Assembly (NCBI GenBank): GCA_029884515.1
Contig: JAOUHR010000135.1
Coordinates: 1 to 5,893, forward strand
DNA: 5,893 nucleotides
From: Gemmatimonadota bacterium
GTDB lineage: Bacteria; Gemmatimonadota; Gemmatimonadetes; Gemmatimonadales; Gemmatimonadaceae
Reading direction: 5' to 3'
The position numbers were made by a program, and so were the translations under genes. Positions 1 to 5,876 of the stretch are shown here, in pieces (position 1 is the stretch's first letter; each line of letters begins with the position of its first letter). The notes beneath the pieces were generated by a model, which was given only the letters and a program-made list of their open reading frames with translations, ran no database searches and was not told where the DNA came from.

Positions 1-204
1 GCCGACGGCGGTTTCGGGGGAGGCGACGCCGTACCTCCCGGCATCCAGCTCGAGACGAACCTCGATCGGCCCCTCCGAGCGATTGACCAGCCACGATTCC
101 GTGCGCGGATCAGCCACCGGGCAGCCACCCGCCAGCAGGGCCACCGCAAGCAAGAGGAATCCGGCGCGAACCCTGCCGGGAATCGCGCGGACGCGATGAC
201 CCAC
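1..204 (-). CDS. Lipoprotein, N-terminal part (gene runs off left edge)
   Basis: Reading the minus strand from GTG at 204-202 gives 68 codons open to the window edge. The product starts with a basic n-region (RVRAIPGRVRAG), a hydrophobic core (FLLLAVALLAGG) and Cys28. This is a lipobox of the form L-A-G-G-C, so the protein should be lipidated and envelope-anchored. The mature part visible (PVADPRTESWLVNRSEGPIEV, then alternating hydrophobic residues) looks like the first strands of a beta domain; its function is not recognisable. The frame is open upstream to a stop near 285 and holds no ATG. A second in-frame GTG at 219-217 is an alternative start, and neither GTG has a clear Shine-Dalgarno. 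The gene is divergent from everything else in the window. The signal peptide makes the coding call reasonably firm although only a fragment is visible. Confidence 0.72.
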   Translation of the reverse strand, partial: MGHRVRAIPGRVRAGFLLLAVALLAGGCPVADPRTESWLVNRSEGPIEVRLELDAGRYGVASPETAVG

Positions 205-302
205 GATGGGGGAAGACACGCTACAGGAGCCCAGGCACCGGAATTCTCCGTGGTTGGCGGGCGGTTCATGCGAGGCTGACTTCTACCGGTAATACTACCT
301 GG
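205..302. other. Divergent intergenic gap
   Basis: This is the space between the minus-strand lipoprotein gene and the decayed plus-strand copy. It is less GC-rich than its surroundings near 281-300. TAATAC at 290-295 resembles a plus-strand -10 box, but no convincing -35 lies 16-18 bases upstream. I see no tRNA, no strong hairpin and no further gene. Confidence 0.4.
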
Positions 303-590
303 CGTTTGCGCCGCGGTGGCGTGCCGCGAGCCCCGCGACGGGCGTTCAAGGAGGAACCCACCGCCACCGGGTCGGCGGACCGCATCCGATACGACGCGCA
401 GCTCGTCCCGGATCGGGCGCCGGTCACCCTGCGCTTCGATCCCGATTCGTCGGGGAGTCTCACGCATGTCATCCTCGACGGCTACTATGGAACAGCAGAA
501 CCCGCTGGTCCGGACCCTCGTGGGTTGGCTCGGCGCACCTGCCGGCAGGGCGACCGTCACCGGGACATCGCCGCTGACCGAGATGGTCTG
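303..590 (+). pseudogene. Decayed copy of the small lipoprotein gene at 1556-2077
   Basis: The stretch aligns base for base with part of the intact lipoprotein gene. Positions 303-332 match 1618-1647, which covers the lipobox region (CAAVACREP in the intact protein). Positions 335-590 match 1735-1989. By eye there are about 26 mismatches over about 285 bases, close to 91% identity. Three kinds of damage are visible. About 85 bases are missing between the two blocks (intact residues about 31-59), which shifts the frame. One extra T lies near 486 (GGCTACTATGG against GGCTACATGG), which shifts it again. The 5' signal-peptide part and the 3' end (residues from about 145 on) are absent. No single frame can yield the lipoprotein, so the copy is non-functional in that role. 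A gene caller may fuse its remaining frame to the downstream LamG gene. Homology stops abruptly at both ends. Confidence 0.88.
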
Positions 591-647
591 CCCGTCTCGG
601 CGTCCGTGCAAACTCCTGAGGTGGTGCGTCCTCCTGCTCCAACATCC

Positions 648-653
648 AAGGAA
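648..653 (+). promoter_or_regulatory. Ribosome binding site fixing the LamG lipoprotein start
   Basis: AAGGAA lies 6 bases before the ATG at 660. The long in-frame extension back to 306 has no comparable site and runs through decayed sequence. This site, together with the signal peptide that begins right at the ATG, decides the start. Confidence 0.75.
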
Positions 654-659
654 CCCCCT

Positions 660-1409
660 ATGAACACGTTCGGACCCTCGTCCTGGTCTCGGAGACGCAC
701 GGCCTCGCTGTTGCTCCTGGCTCCGCTTCTGGGCATCTCGTCGTGCGTTTCCACGTCGGCGCCGGGTCCGGGGCCGGCCCCAGTCACGCAGCCGGCCCCT
801 GTCACGCAGCCGTCCCCTGTCACGCAGCCGCCCCCTCTCCCCACCGCCGCCGTGCTGGCGAGCTATCCGCTGGCGGCCGATGCTGCCGACGGCTCCGGCA
901 AGTCCGGGGACGTGACGATGTCCGCCATCACGTTCGTCGACGGCGCCGCCTACATCGGCGGCACGTACGGTGGCTTCGACCCCCAATCGGGGGGCTCCAT
1001 ACTCAACGTGAGAATGCCGCCGGAGTTCGACTTCCAGCAGTTCACGATCGCCGTCGACTTCAAGGCCGACGAACTGGCGGACCGGCCGGTCTTGATCGGA
1101 GGCACGGGCTACCGGTGGCTGGGCTTCCTCCTCAAGGCGGATGGAGGTCTCGGCCTGAAGTACAACAACGCGAACCGGGCCGAGTGTCCCGGCGCATCCT
1201 ACGCGCCCGGCACATGGTACAGGGTCCGCCTCACCTACGACGGCCATGCGGCACGCGCGTACCTGAATGGGAAGCAGGTGTGTTCCGTGGAGACCGCGCT
1301 CGACCACGGCGACGACCGAAGCGTCTCGGTGACCGACTACTCGTCGGGCCGTATCTTCAAGGGGTCGATCCGCAACCTGAGGATCTACGCCTCCGCCCAG
1401 GGCCAGTGA
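660..1409 (+). CDS. Lipoprotein with LamG/concanavalin A-like domain
   Basis: The 249-residue product opens with a lipoprotein signal peptide: an RRR n-region, core SLLLLAPLLGIS and lipidated Cys29 in G-I-S-S-C. Residues 30-62 are a Pro/Gly-rich tether containing three PVTQP units. Residues about 65-246 resemble a laminin-G-like jelly roll of the LamG_3/concanavalin A-like type. Key signs are the opening LASYPLAADAADGSG, the middle strand FTIAVDFKA (128-136), the core GTWYRVRLTYDG (184-195) followed by YLNGKQVC (201-208), and the closing GSIRNLRIYA (235-244). Such domains usually bind glycans or proteins at the surface. Cys176 and Cys208 could form a disulfide. ATG 660 is chosen because AAGGAA sits 6 bases upstream and the signal peptide begins there. 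An in-frame extension to 306 is open only because it crosses the decayed gene copy. The promoter is not evident. A hairpin follows the stop. The ligand is unknown. Confidence 0.88.
   Translation: MNTFGPSSWSRRRTASLLLLAPLLGISSCVSTSAPGPGPAPVTQPAPVTQPSPVTQPPPLPTAAVLASYPLAADAADGSGKSGDVTMSAITFVDGAAYIGGTYGGFDPQSGGSILNVRMPPEFDFQQFTIAVDFKADELADRPVLIGGTGYRWLGFLLKADGGLGLKYNNANRAECPGASYAPGTWYRVRLTYDGHAARAYLNGKQVCSVETALDHGDDRSVSVTDYSSGRIFKGSIRNLRIYASAQGQ
777..830 (+). repeat. Three 18-base tandem repeats in the LamG lipoprotein tether
   Basis: Three head-to-tail units lie at 777-794, 795-812 and 813-830. They share a core of CCCC(A/T)GTCACGCAGCCG and differ at only two positions. Each adds six residues (PVTQPA or PVTQPS) to the Pro-rich linker between the lipidated Cys and the LamG domain. 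Because the unit is a multiple of three, copy-number change would lengthen or shorten the tether without breaking the frame. Confidence 0.9.
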
Positions 1410-1440
1410 ACGGCCGCTGCGCCACGGCGTCGGCGATGCG

Positions 1441-1473
1441 GCATGCGGCTCACGCGTTCGCGAGCCCGCATGC
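1441..1473 (+). terminator. Hairpin after the LamG lipoprotein gene
   Basis: GCATGCGGCTC (1441-1451) pairs with GAGCCCGCATGC (1462-1473): 11 base pairs with one bulged C and a 10-base loop. It starts 32 bases after the stop codon at 1407-1409, and the 5' side of the gap contains no gene. The position suggests transcript termination or 3'-end protection. No T-run follows, so it is not a classical intrinsic terminator. The remaining 1410-1555 gap shows no convincing promoter. Confidence 0.45.
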
Positions 1474-1555
1474 CCGCCGGCCGGGTCAGGTCCGGTCGCT
1501 CAGACCTCCCCCGTGCGGCTGTGGCTGCTTCTTCCGTCCTGCAAGGAGATGAAGG

Positions 1556-2077
1556 ATGCGCGTATCCCCTGATGGCGCCGTGTCCCGCCCCGCGTGGTGG
1601 GCGGGGTCGGTGCTCCTCGTCTGCGCCGCGGTCGCGTGCCGTGAGCCGCAGGTCCAGGGCTTCCCCCTCGAGATCAATGGCCAGGCCATCGCCATCGCGC
1701 GCGGCATCTCCCGCGATTCGGTGACGCAAGCCCTGCGACGGGTGTTCAAGGAGGAGCCCACCGCCACCGGGTCGGCGGACCGCATCCAATACGATGCGCA
1801 GCTCGTCCCGGACCAGGCGCCGGTCTCCCTGGTGTTCGAGTTCGACACGTCGGGGAGTCTCACGCACGTCATCCTCGACGGCTACATGGAACAGCAGAAC
1901 CCGCCGGTCCGGACCCTCGTGGCATGGCTCGACGCACATGCCGGCAAGGCGACCGTCACCGGGACATCGCCGCAGACCGAGATGGTCTGGAGCTACGGAG
2001 GGTGGACGTTCACCCATACGGCGGGCGGGGACGGGCAGGACGCCACGTACGCCATGCGGATCGATCCCGGACCCTGA
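1556..2077 (+). CDS. Small lipoprotein of unknown function
   Basis: The product has 173 residues. A lipoprotein signal peptide (core WWAGSVLLVCAAVA) ends at Cys28, with lipobox A-V-A-C, so the mature protein of about 146 residues should be lipid-anchored outside the inner membrane. The mature part mixes a helix-like stretch (GISRDSVTQALRRVFKEE, 50-67) with strands (APVSLVFEFD 88-97; SLTHVILDGY 101-110), another helix (VRTLVAWLDAHAG, 118-130) and a final strand pair around 142-169. The helix followed by strands faintly recalls small envelope lipoproteins of the BamE/SmpA kind, but I cannot assign it. ATG 1556 is preceded by AAGGAG at 1543-1548 with 7-base spacing; the nearer ATG at 1549 runs into a stop after seven codons. 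A decayed paralogue lies at 303-590, beyond the LamG gene. An inverted repeat begins 16 bases after the stop. Confidence 0.85.
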   Translation: MRVSPDGAVSRPAWWAGSVLLVCAAVACREPQVQGFPLEINGQAIAIARGISRDSVTQALRRVFKEEPTATGSADRIQYDAQLVPDQAPVSLVFEFDTSGSLTHVILDGYMEQQNPPVRTLVAWLDAHAGKATVTGTSPQTEMVWSYGGWTFTHTAGGDGQDATYAMRIDPGP

Positions 2078-2093
2078 GGGAATCCTGCGTCCA

Positions 2094-2113
2094 CGCGGAT
2101 TGACTAATCCGCG
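2094..2113. repeat. Perfect 8-base inverted repeat: operator or terminator
   Basis: CGCGGATT (2094-2101) and AATCCGCG (2106-2113) are exact reverse complements around the 4-base spacer GACT. It lies 16 bases after the stop of the small lipoprotein gene, which suits a terminator, but no T-run follows. It also encloses the -35 box of the promoter at 2100-2127, which suits a repressor operator. Both roles are possible; the missing T-run makes me lean slightly to the operator. Confidence 0.6.
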
Positions 2114-2127
2114 GGCTTCCGTATGAT
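2100..2127 (+). promoter_or_regulatory. Sigma-70-type promoter for the caspase operon
   Basis: TTGACT (2100-2105) and TATGAT (2122-2127) each match five of six consensus bases and are separated by 16 bases. Transcription would begin near 2134, leaving a leader of about 75 bases before the TTG start at 2210. This is the best promoter-like match I see in the window, and it sits in a locally AT-richer patch. A promoter here implies that the downstream pair is expressed separately from the lipoprotein genes. Confidence 0.6.
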
Positions 2128-2198
2128 TGCCGAAATCGCGCGTTCAAGCCCGGGTGGCTGAGGTTCGCGGATCGGAACTCGGCCTTTCCTCTCTCCTG

Positions 2199-2204
2199 AA
2201 GGGG
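2199..2204 (+). promoter_or_regulatory. Ribosome binding site for the caspase TTG start
   Basis: AAGGGG lies 5 bases before TTG at 2210. It is the only good site near the beginning of the frame and supports the non-ATG start. A pyrimidine tract (2183-2196) lies directly upstream. Confidence 0.6.
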
Positions 2205-2209
2205 CATCC

Positions 2210-4300
2210 TTGAATCGTCGCTCCGGTCGGCCGCAGGATCCGCATGCCGGCCGGCGCATCCGATCGACTCGCCTGCGGCTGGCGGCACGGATCGGCGCCG
2301 TCTCGACCCTGCTGGCGCTGCCGTGCGTGGCCCCGGCCGTGCAGCCGCTCGGCGCCCAGGCCGTTCCCCAGCGACTCGCCCTGGTCGTGACGATCGGCAA
2401 GTACCCGGCGCCGGAGATCTACGGGTACCCGCAGATCAACGCCGGCAACGATGCGCCACTCGTGATGGCCGCGCTGCGCAGCCAGGGCTTCTCCGACGCG
2501 GACATCCTGCTGCTCGCCGACGGCAAGGCCACGCGGCAGGGCATCCTGGATGCCTTCGAGACGCACCTGCTGGCGCGCGCGCGGCCCGGCGACGTGGTGG
2601 TGTTCCACTACAGTGGTCACGGGCACCAGGTCACCGACGACAACGGCGACGAGCTGGACGGCTATGACGAGGTGCTCGTCCCGTACGGCGCCCCCAACCA
2701 CGATGCGAAGGATTTCCCGCCCGGGTATGCCGGCGAGAAGCACCTCCGCGACGACACGCTCAACGCACTGCTCACGCGACTGCGGGCGGCTGTCGGCGCG
2801 GCGGGCCACGTGCTGGTCACCATCGACGCCTGCTTCTCGGGCTCCGCGACGCGGGCCGCCTTCGAGCTCCCGGTGCGTGGCGTGGCGCGACCGATCGGTC
2901 CGCCGGCGGCGGTGCGCGGCGCATCGGGCGACCTGCTGGAGACCGGGGCATCACGCGGGGCCGGGGGCCGCGACCTCGCGCCGCTCGTGGTGATCTCGGC
3001 CACCGACCACGACGAGCTGGATCACGAGGTGTGGGGCCCGGGTCGCACGCCCGTGGGGCCGCTCTCCCTGGCGCTCAGTCGCACGCTCCCCAACGTGACG
3101 GCCGGGATGTCGTACGCCGCGTGGTTCGAGCAGATCCGGCTCGTCATGGCCGCGCTGGTGCCCGGCCAGACGCCGCAGATCGAGGGGTCCGTCGACGCGG
3201 AGGTCCTGAGCGGCCGTGTCTCCGACGGCCGGACGTTCTTCGGCGTGCGGGCCGTGCTCGGCGACAGCGTCGCCGTCATCGAGGGCGGGACGCTCGCCGG
3301 GATCCAGCCGGGCGCACGCGTCGCCTTCTACGCGCTGGGCGCCGGCCCGGGTGATGCCCCGTTCGCGCAGGGCGAGGTCGGTTCCGCGGACGAGGTCTCC
3401 GCGGACGTCACGTTGTCCGTGCCCGACGCCGGCGGACGGATCAAGGCGAGCCGGGCGTTCCTGACCGAGTTCGGGTACGGCTCGCTCGTGGTGCGCGTGG
3501 CCGCGGACGCGGTGCCGGACGCCGGCCCGCGCGGCCGTCTCGGCGCGGCGCTCGCGTCGGTCCCGAACCTCGCGCTCGTGGACGAACGGCCCGACGTCGT
3601 CCTCACCTCCAAGGGCGGCACGGATGGCCAGGTGTTCCTGCGCACCGCCGCCGACCAGGTCACGCTCGCGGGACCATTCGATCCGCGCGCCGAGTCGGAT
3701 CGCAGCGCCCTCATCGCGCACCTGCGAGCGTACGCGCGCAATCGGTACCTGATGCAGGTCGAACTCCGCGATCCCGGCCTCGATGTGCGCCTGGAGGTCG
3801 TGCCGGCGACGCACCAGCTGACGAGCCGCGGGTGCGTGGCGTCGGACACCACCCGGTTCGGCGCACGCAAGGATGCCGCCGGCTGGATCTTCCACAAGGA
3901 TGACGGCTACCTCCTGCGCCTGCGGAACGTGGGACGGGAGGCGGCGTATGTGGCCGTGCTCGAACTCAGTGCGAACGACGCGACGCAGCTCTTCCCGAAC
4001 GCCGAGCTCCGGGTGTCCGACAACCGGCTGGCCCCGGGGAGTACCTTCCTCGTGCGCGACCTCTGCTTCAGCGCCGACGAGCCCTTCGGCGATTACGTGC
4101 TCAAGCTCTTCGCCACGCGCGACCGGCTGGACTTCGGCCCGATCCTCGAGGCGCGGGGGCTCTCGCGGGGCGGCGACCCGATGAGTTACTTCGAGGAACT
4201 GGTCGCCGATGCGTTCCGGGGCACGCGCTCGGGCGTGAAGGGGCGCGCCGCCGGCACGGGCACGACCCAGGCCGTCACGATCAAGGTTGTGCGGCGATAG
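2210..4300 (+). CDS. Exported caspase-family (peptidase C14, metacaspase-like) protease with DUF4384-like tail
   Basis: The 696-residue product starts with a long, Arg-rich signal peptide, with core about 28-46 and likely cleavage after GAQA (residues 48-51). Residues about 54-325 form a caspase fold: TIGKY (61-65), GNDA (79-82), catalytic His137 in HYSGHG, the acidic DDNGDELDGYDE patch (143-154), and catalytic Cys208 in IDACFSG. A p10-like part ends in GQTPQIEG (319-326). The family's Cys/His dyad is complete. Asp206 and probably Asp81 match acidic S1-pocket positions of metacaspases, so cleavage after Arg or Lys is expected rather than after Asp. Residues about 327-460 are beta-rich (GIQPGARVAFYALG) with no clear name. 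Residues about 545-645 resemble DUF4384 (GYLLRLRNVG, LFPNAELRVSDN, GDYVLKLFATRD). The start is TTG, supported by AAGGGG 5 bases upstream; no in-frame ATG lies near. It is the first gene of a probable operon with the gene at 4338, 37 bases downstream. It should act in the periplasm or outside the cell. Confidence 0.93.
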   Translation: MNRRSGRPQDPHAGRRIRSTRLRLAARIGAVSTLLALPCVAPAVQPLGAQAVPQRLALVVTIGKYPAPEIYGYPQINAGNDAPLVMAALRSQGFSDADILLLADGKATRQGILDAFETHLLARARPGDVVVFHYSGHGHQVTDDNGDELDGYDEVLVPYGAPNHDAKDFPPGYAGEKHLRDDTLNALLTRLRAAVGAAGHVLVTIDACFSGSATRAAFELPVRGVARPIGPPAAVRGASGDLLETGASRGAGGRDLAPLVVISATDHDELDHEVWGPGRTPVGPLSLALSRTLPNVTAGMSYAAWFEQIRLVMAALVPGQTPQIEGSVDAEVLSGRVSDGRTFFGVRAVLGDSVAVIEGGTLAGIQPGARVAFYALGAGPGDAPFAQGEVGSADEVSADVTLSVPDAGGRIKASRAFLTEFGYGSLVVRVAADAVPDAGPRGRLGAALASVPNLALVDERPDVVLTSKGGTDGQVFLRTAADQVTLAGPFDPRAESDRSALIAHLRAYARNRYLMQVELRDPGLDVRLEVVPATHQLTSRGCVASDTTRFGARKDAAGWIFHKDDGYLLRLRNVGREAAYVAVLELSANDATQLFPNAELRVSDNRLAPGSTFLVRDLCFSADEPFGDYVLKLFATRDRLDFGPILEARGLSRGGDPMSYFEELVADAFRGTRSGVKGRAAGTGTTQAVTIKVVRR

Positions 4301-4324
4301 CCGACCGCGAGCAGCACTGACCCC

Positions 4325-4330
4325 AAGGAG
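4325..4330 (+). promoter_or_regulatory. Ribosome binding site fixing the start at 4338
   Basis: AAGGAG lies 7 bases before ATG 4338. The same frame also opens at TTG 4287, inside the end of the caspase gene, but that codon has no good site at the right spacing and would put a polar stretch ahead of the signal peptide. The ATG is therefore preferred. Confidence 0.75.
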
Positions 4331-4337
4331 ATCCTCG

Positions 4338-5867
4338 ATGCCCTGCCAGTCCGCCGGTTGTTCTCCGTGCACGCGCAGGGCGCTGGGCACCGCGCTCGCG
4401 CTCGTGCTCGCGCTCGTGCTGGTGGCATCGTCCTCCGTGTCGGCACAGGACGCCAGCGCGCCCACGGTCTCCGCCCTGCCGGCGGCAGCCCTGACGCGCA
4501 AGGCGCCGTATCGCGTCGTGGTCGACCAGCTCACCGGCAGCGTCGTGCTGGAGAACCAGGCCGGCAAGGTGCTCGAGCGCTGGGCGCAGTTCTCGACGGC
4601 CGCGCCGGTGGCCGACATCCCCGTCGATCGGCCCGTCAGCGTGGTCATCACCAACGCCAATCCGCTCCTCTACACGTACGGCGTCAAGGCGGAACTCGTG
4701 CGGCAGGAGAGCGTCAAGTCCTGCCGGGACATCGGGAGCCGGTTCCTGAGCGGCGGCTTCATCCTCAGCTCGGCGGCGGTGAGCGGCGCGGTCTCGCCCG
4801 GGCTCAGCGCGCCCGTGCTCCCCACGGGGTCGCTCGACCTCAGCTCGGCCTTCGCCCAGCTCGCCTCCCGGGGCAGCACCCGGTTGACCGAGGGCGTGCT
4901 CGAGGCGGAGATGGAGCGCATCCGCGCGAGCGTGAACGCCTACGCCGACCTCACGCACCTGCTCGCCCGGCTCGGCCGGACGCTCGACGACTCCATCGGC
5001 CGCTTCGCCGCACGAGGCGAGAGCGTCCCGTTGGATGTCGTGCTCGGCCGGTTCCAGGCATCGCTCGACGCCGTGGCCGAGGGATTGAGCGATCCCGCGC
5101 GCACACCGGCGATCATCGAGCAGCGGTCCAGCGATGCGTCGGCGGCCGTCTCCTCGCTGCAGCAGATGGTGGTCGCGATCCAGTCGGGGAACTATGCGGG
5201 GTCCAGCTCGGACCTCGTCGCGCGCGAGGCGCTCGCGCTGCATGCGCGGGTGACCACCGGGGTGGATTCGCTGGAGGCCTCGTATCCGGCGCTCCAGACC
5301 AGCCTGCTGCGCATCGCGCGGGCGCGGGCGCAGACGACCCGCATCTTCACGCTCAGCGCCGGGGAGGGCGCCGTCCGGCGCATCTCGATCGCCCCGCAGG
5401 AGACGCCGGAGTACAAGAACGTCGTGCGGCTGCACGGCGACGGCACCGACGTGTTCACGCGGCCCCGGCAGGGGCTCATCTGCGAGGTCGCGCTCGGCGT
5501 GAACTGGCTCAAGCCGCTCCCCACCTACGCCTTCGCCAGCAGCACGCTGATCGACTCGAACACGAAGGACCAGCGGGTGACGCCGTCCCTGTTGATCCAG
5601 GTGGCATCGTCGAGCTTCCCGATCCTCGGCATGCACCTGGGCGTCGGCCTCGGCGAGAACAGCGCGCCGGACCTGTACCTGGGCGCGACGATCCGCATCC
5701 TCGAGCCCGTGCTGCTCAACGTGGGCTGGGTCTGGCAGCGCACCCCGCAACTGCCGGCGGGCCTGCTGCTGGGTCAGGTGGTCACGAATCCCGACCCGGC
5801 GGTGCTTTCCGACCTCGACAAGAAGTTCAAGCCCTCGCTCTACTTCGGCCTGGCGATCGCCCGCTGA
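4338..5867 (+). CDS. Exported protein of unknown function, caspase partner gene
   Basis: The 509-residue product has a signal peptide with an unusual core ALALVLALVLVA (residues 19-30) and probable cleavage at VSA/Q (about residue 36). I do not recognise the family. Three regions can be seen. Residues 55-125 look beta-rich (YRVVVDQLTGSVVLENQAG, then PVSVVITNANPLLYTYGVKAEL). Residues about 185-340 are long amphipathic helices rich in Ala, Leu and Arg, compatible with a coiled coil or helical bundle. Residues about 380-509 are alternating, Gly-rich strands (FPILGMHLGVGLGENSAPDL, YLGATIRILEPVLLNVGWVW) closing with LYFGLAIAR; they read like outer-membrane beta-hairpins, although the final residue is Arg rather than the usual aromatic. 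Cys129 and Cys382 are the only cysteines after the signal peptide. The 37-base gap behind the caspase gene and the shared strand imply co-transcription. It may anchor, regulate or be cut by the protease; this is inference from context only. Confidence 0.87.
   Translation: MPCQSAGCSPCTRRALGTALALVLALVLVASSSVSAQDASAPTVSALPAAALTRKAPYRVVVDQLTGSVVLENQAGKVLERWAQFSTAAPVADIPVDRPVSVVITNANPLLYTYGVKAELVRQESVKSCRDIGSRFLSGGFILSSAAVSGAVSPGLSAPVLPTGSLDLSSAFAQLASRGSTRLTEGVLEAEMERIRASVNAYADLTHLLARLGRTLDDSIGRFAARGESVPLDVVLGRFQASLDAVAEGLSDPARTPAIIEQRSSDASAAVSSLQQMVVAIQSGNYAGSSSDLVAREALALHARVTTGVDSLEASYPALQTSLLRIARARAQTTRIFTLSAGEGAVRRISIAPQETPEYKNVVRLHGDGTDVFTRPRQGLICEVALGVNWLKPLPTYAFASSTLIDSNTKDQRVTPSLLIQVASSSFPILGMHLGVGLGENSAPDLYLGATIRILEPVLLNVGWVWQRTPQLPAGLLLGQVVTNPDPAVLSDLDKKFKPSLYFGLAIAR
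4394..4417 (+). repeat. Two perfect 12-base repeats in a signal-peptide core
   Basis: GCTCGCGCTCGT occurs twice in direct succession (4394-4405 and 4406-4417), followed by a partial third unit. It encodes the repeated ALVL pattern in the hydrophobic core of the signal peptide. Gain or loss of a unit would change the core by four residues in frame. Confidence 0.85.
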
Positions 5868-5876
5868 GGCGGCGGC

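Noticed and set aside
266..472. Minus-strand frame resembling the one at 1486-1872, apparently a conserved small protein pair
   Set aside because: The similarity only reflects the duplicated DNA of the lipoprotein gene read backwards. The sense strand explains it.
483..488. TACTAT, partly created by the inserted T in the decayed copy, as a new -10 box for the LamG gene
   Set aside because: It matches only four of six consensus bases and no -35 lies at a suitable distance.
743..1552. Plus-strand frame of 269 codons overlapping the LamG lipoprotein
   Set aside because: It is Arg-rich shadow coding in another frame. The lipobox, PVTQP repeats and LamG motifs all lie in the 660-1409 frame.
2160..2180. 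Small hairpin in the caspase leader (GAGGTTC with GAACTC), as a riboswitch or attenuator
   Set aside because: The stem is only six base pairs with a bulge, no known riboswitch pattern is visible, and it does not clearly cover the ribosome site.
4287..4337. TTG start that would extend the partner protein by 17 residues and overlap the caspase gene by 14 bases
   Set aside because: ATG 4338 has AAGGAG at 7 bases and begins the signal peptide. The longer version would add a polar leader before it.
2951..4660. Minus-strand open frame of 569 codons opposite the caspase gene
   Set aside because: It is antisense to a gene with clear catalytic motifs, rich in Arg, Glu, Gly and Ala as expected from the complement of GC-rich codons, and shows no domain or good ribosome site.
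4281..5750. Minus-strand open frame of 489 codons opposite the partner gene
   Set aside because: It has the same mirror-image composition, no signal peptide and no recognisable motif. The plus strand has the start site, signal peptide and operon context.
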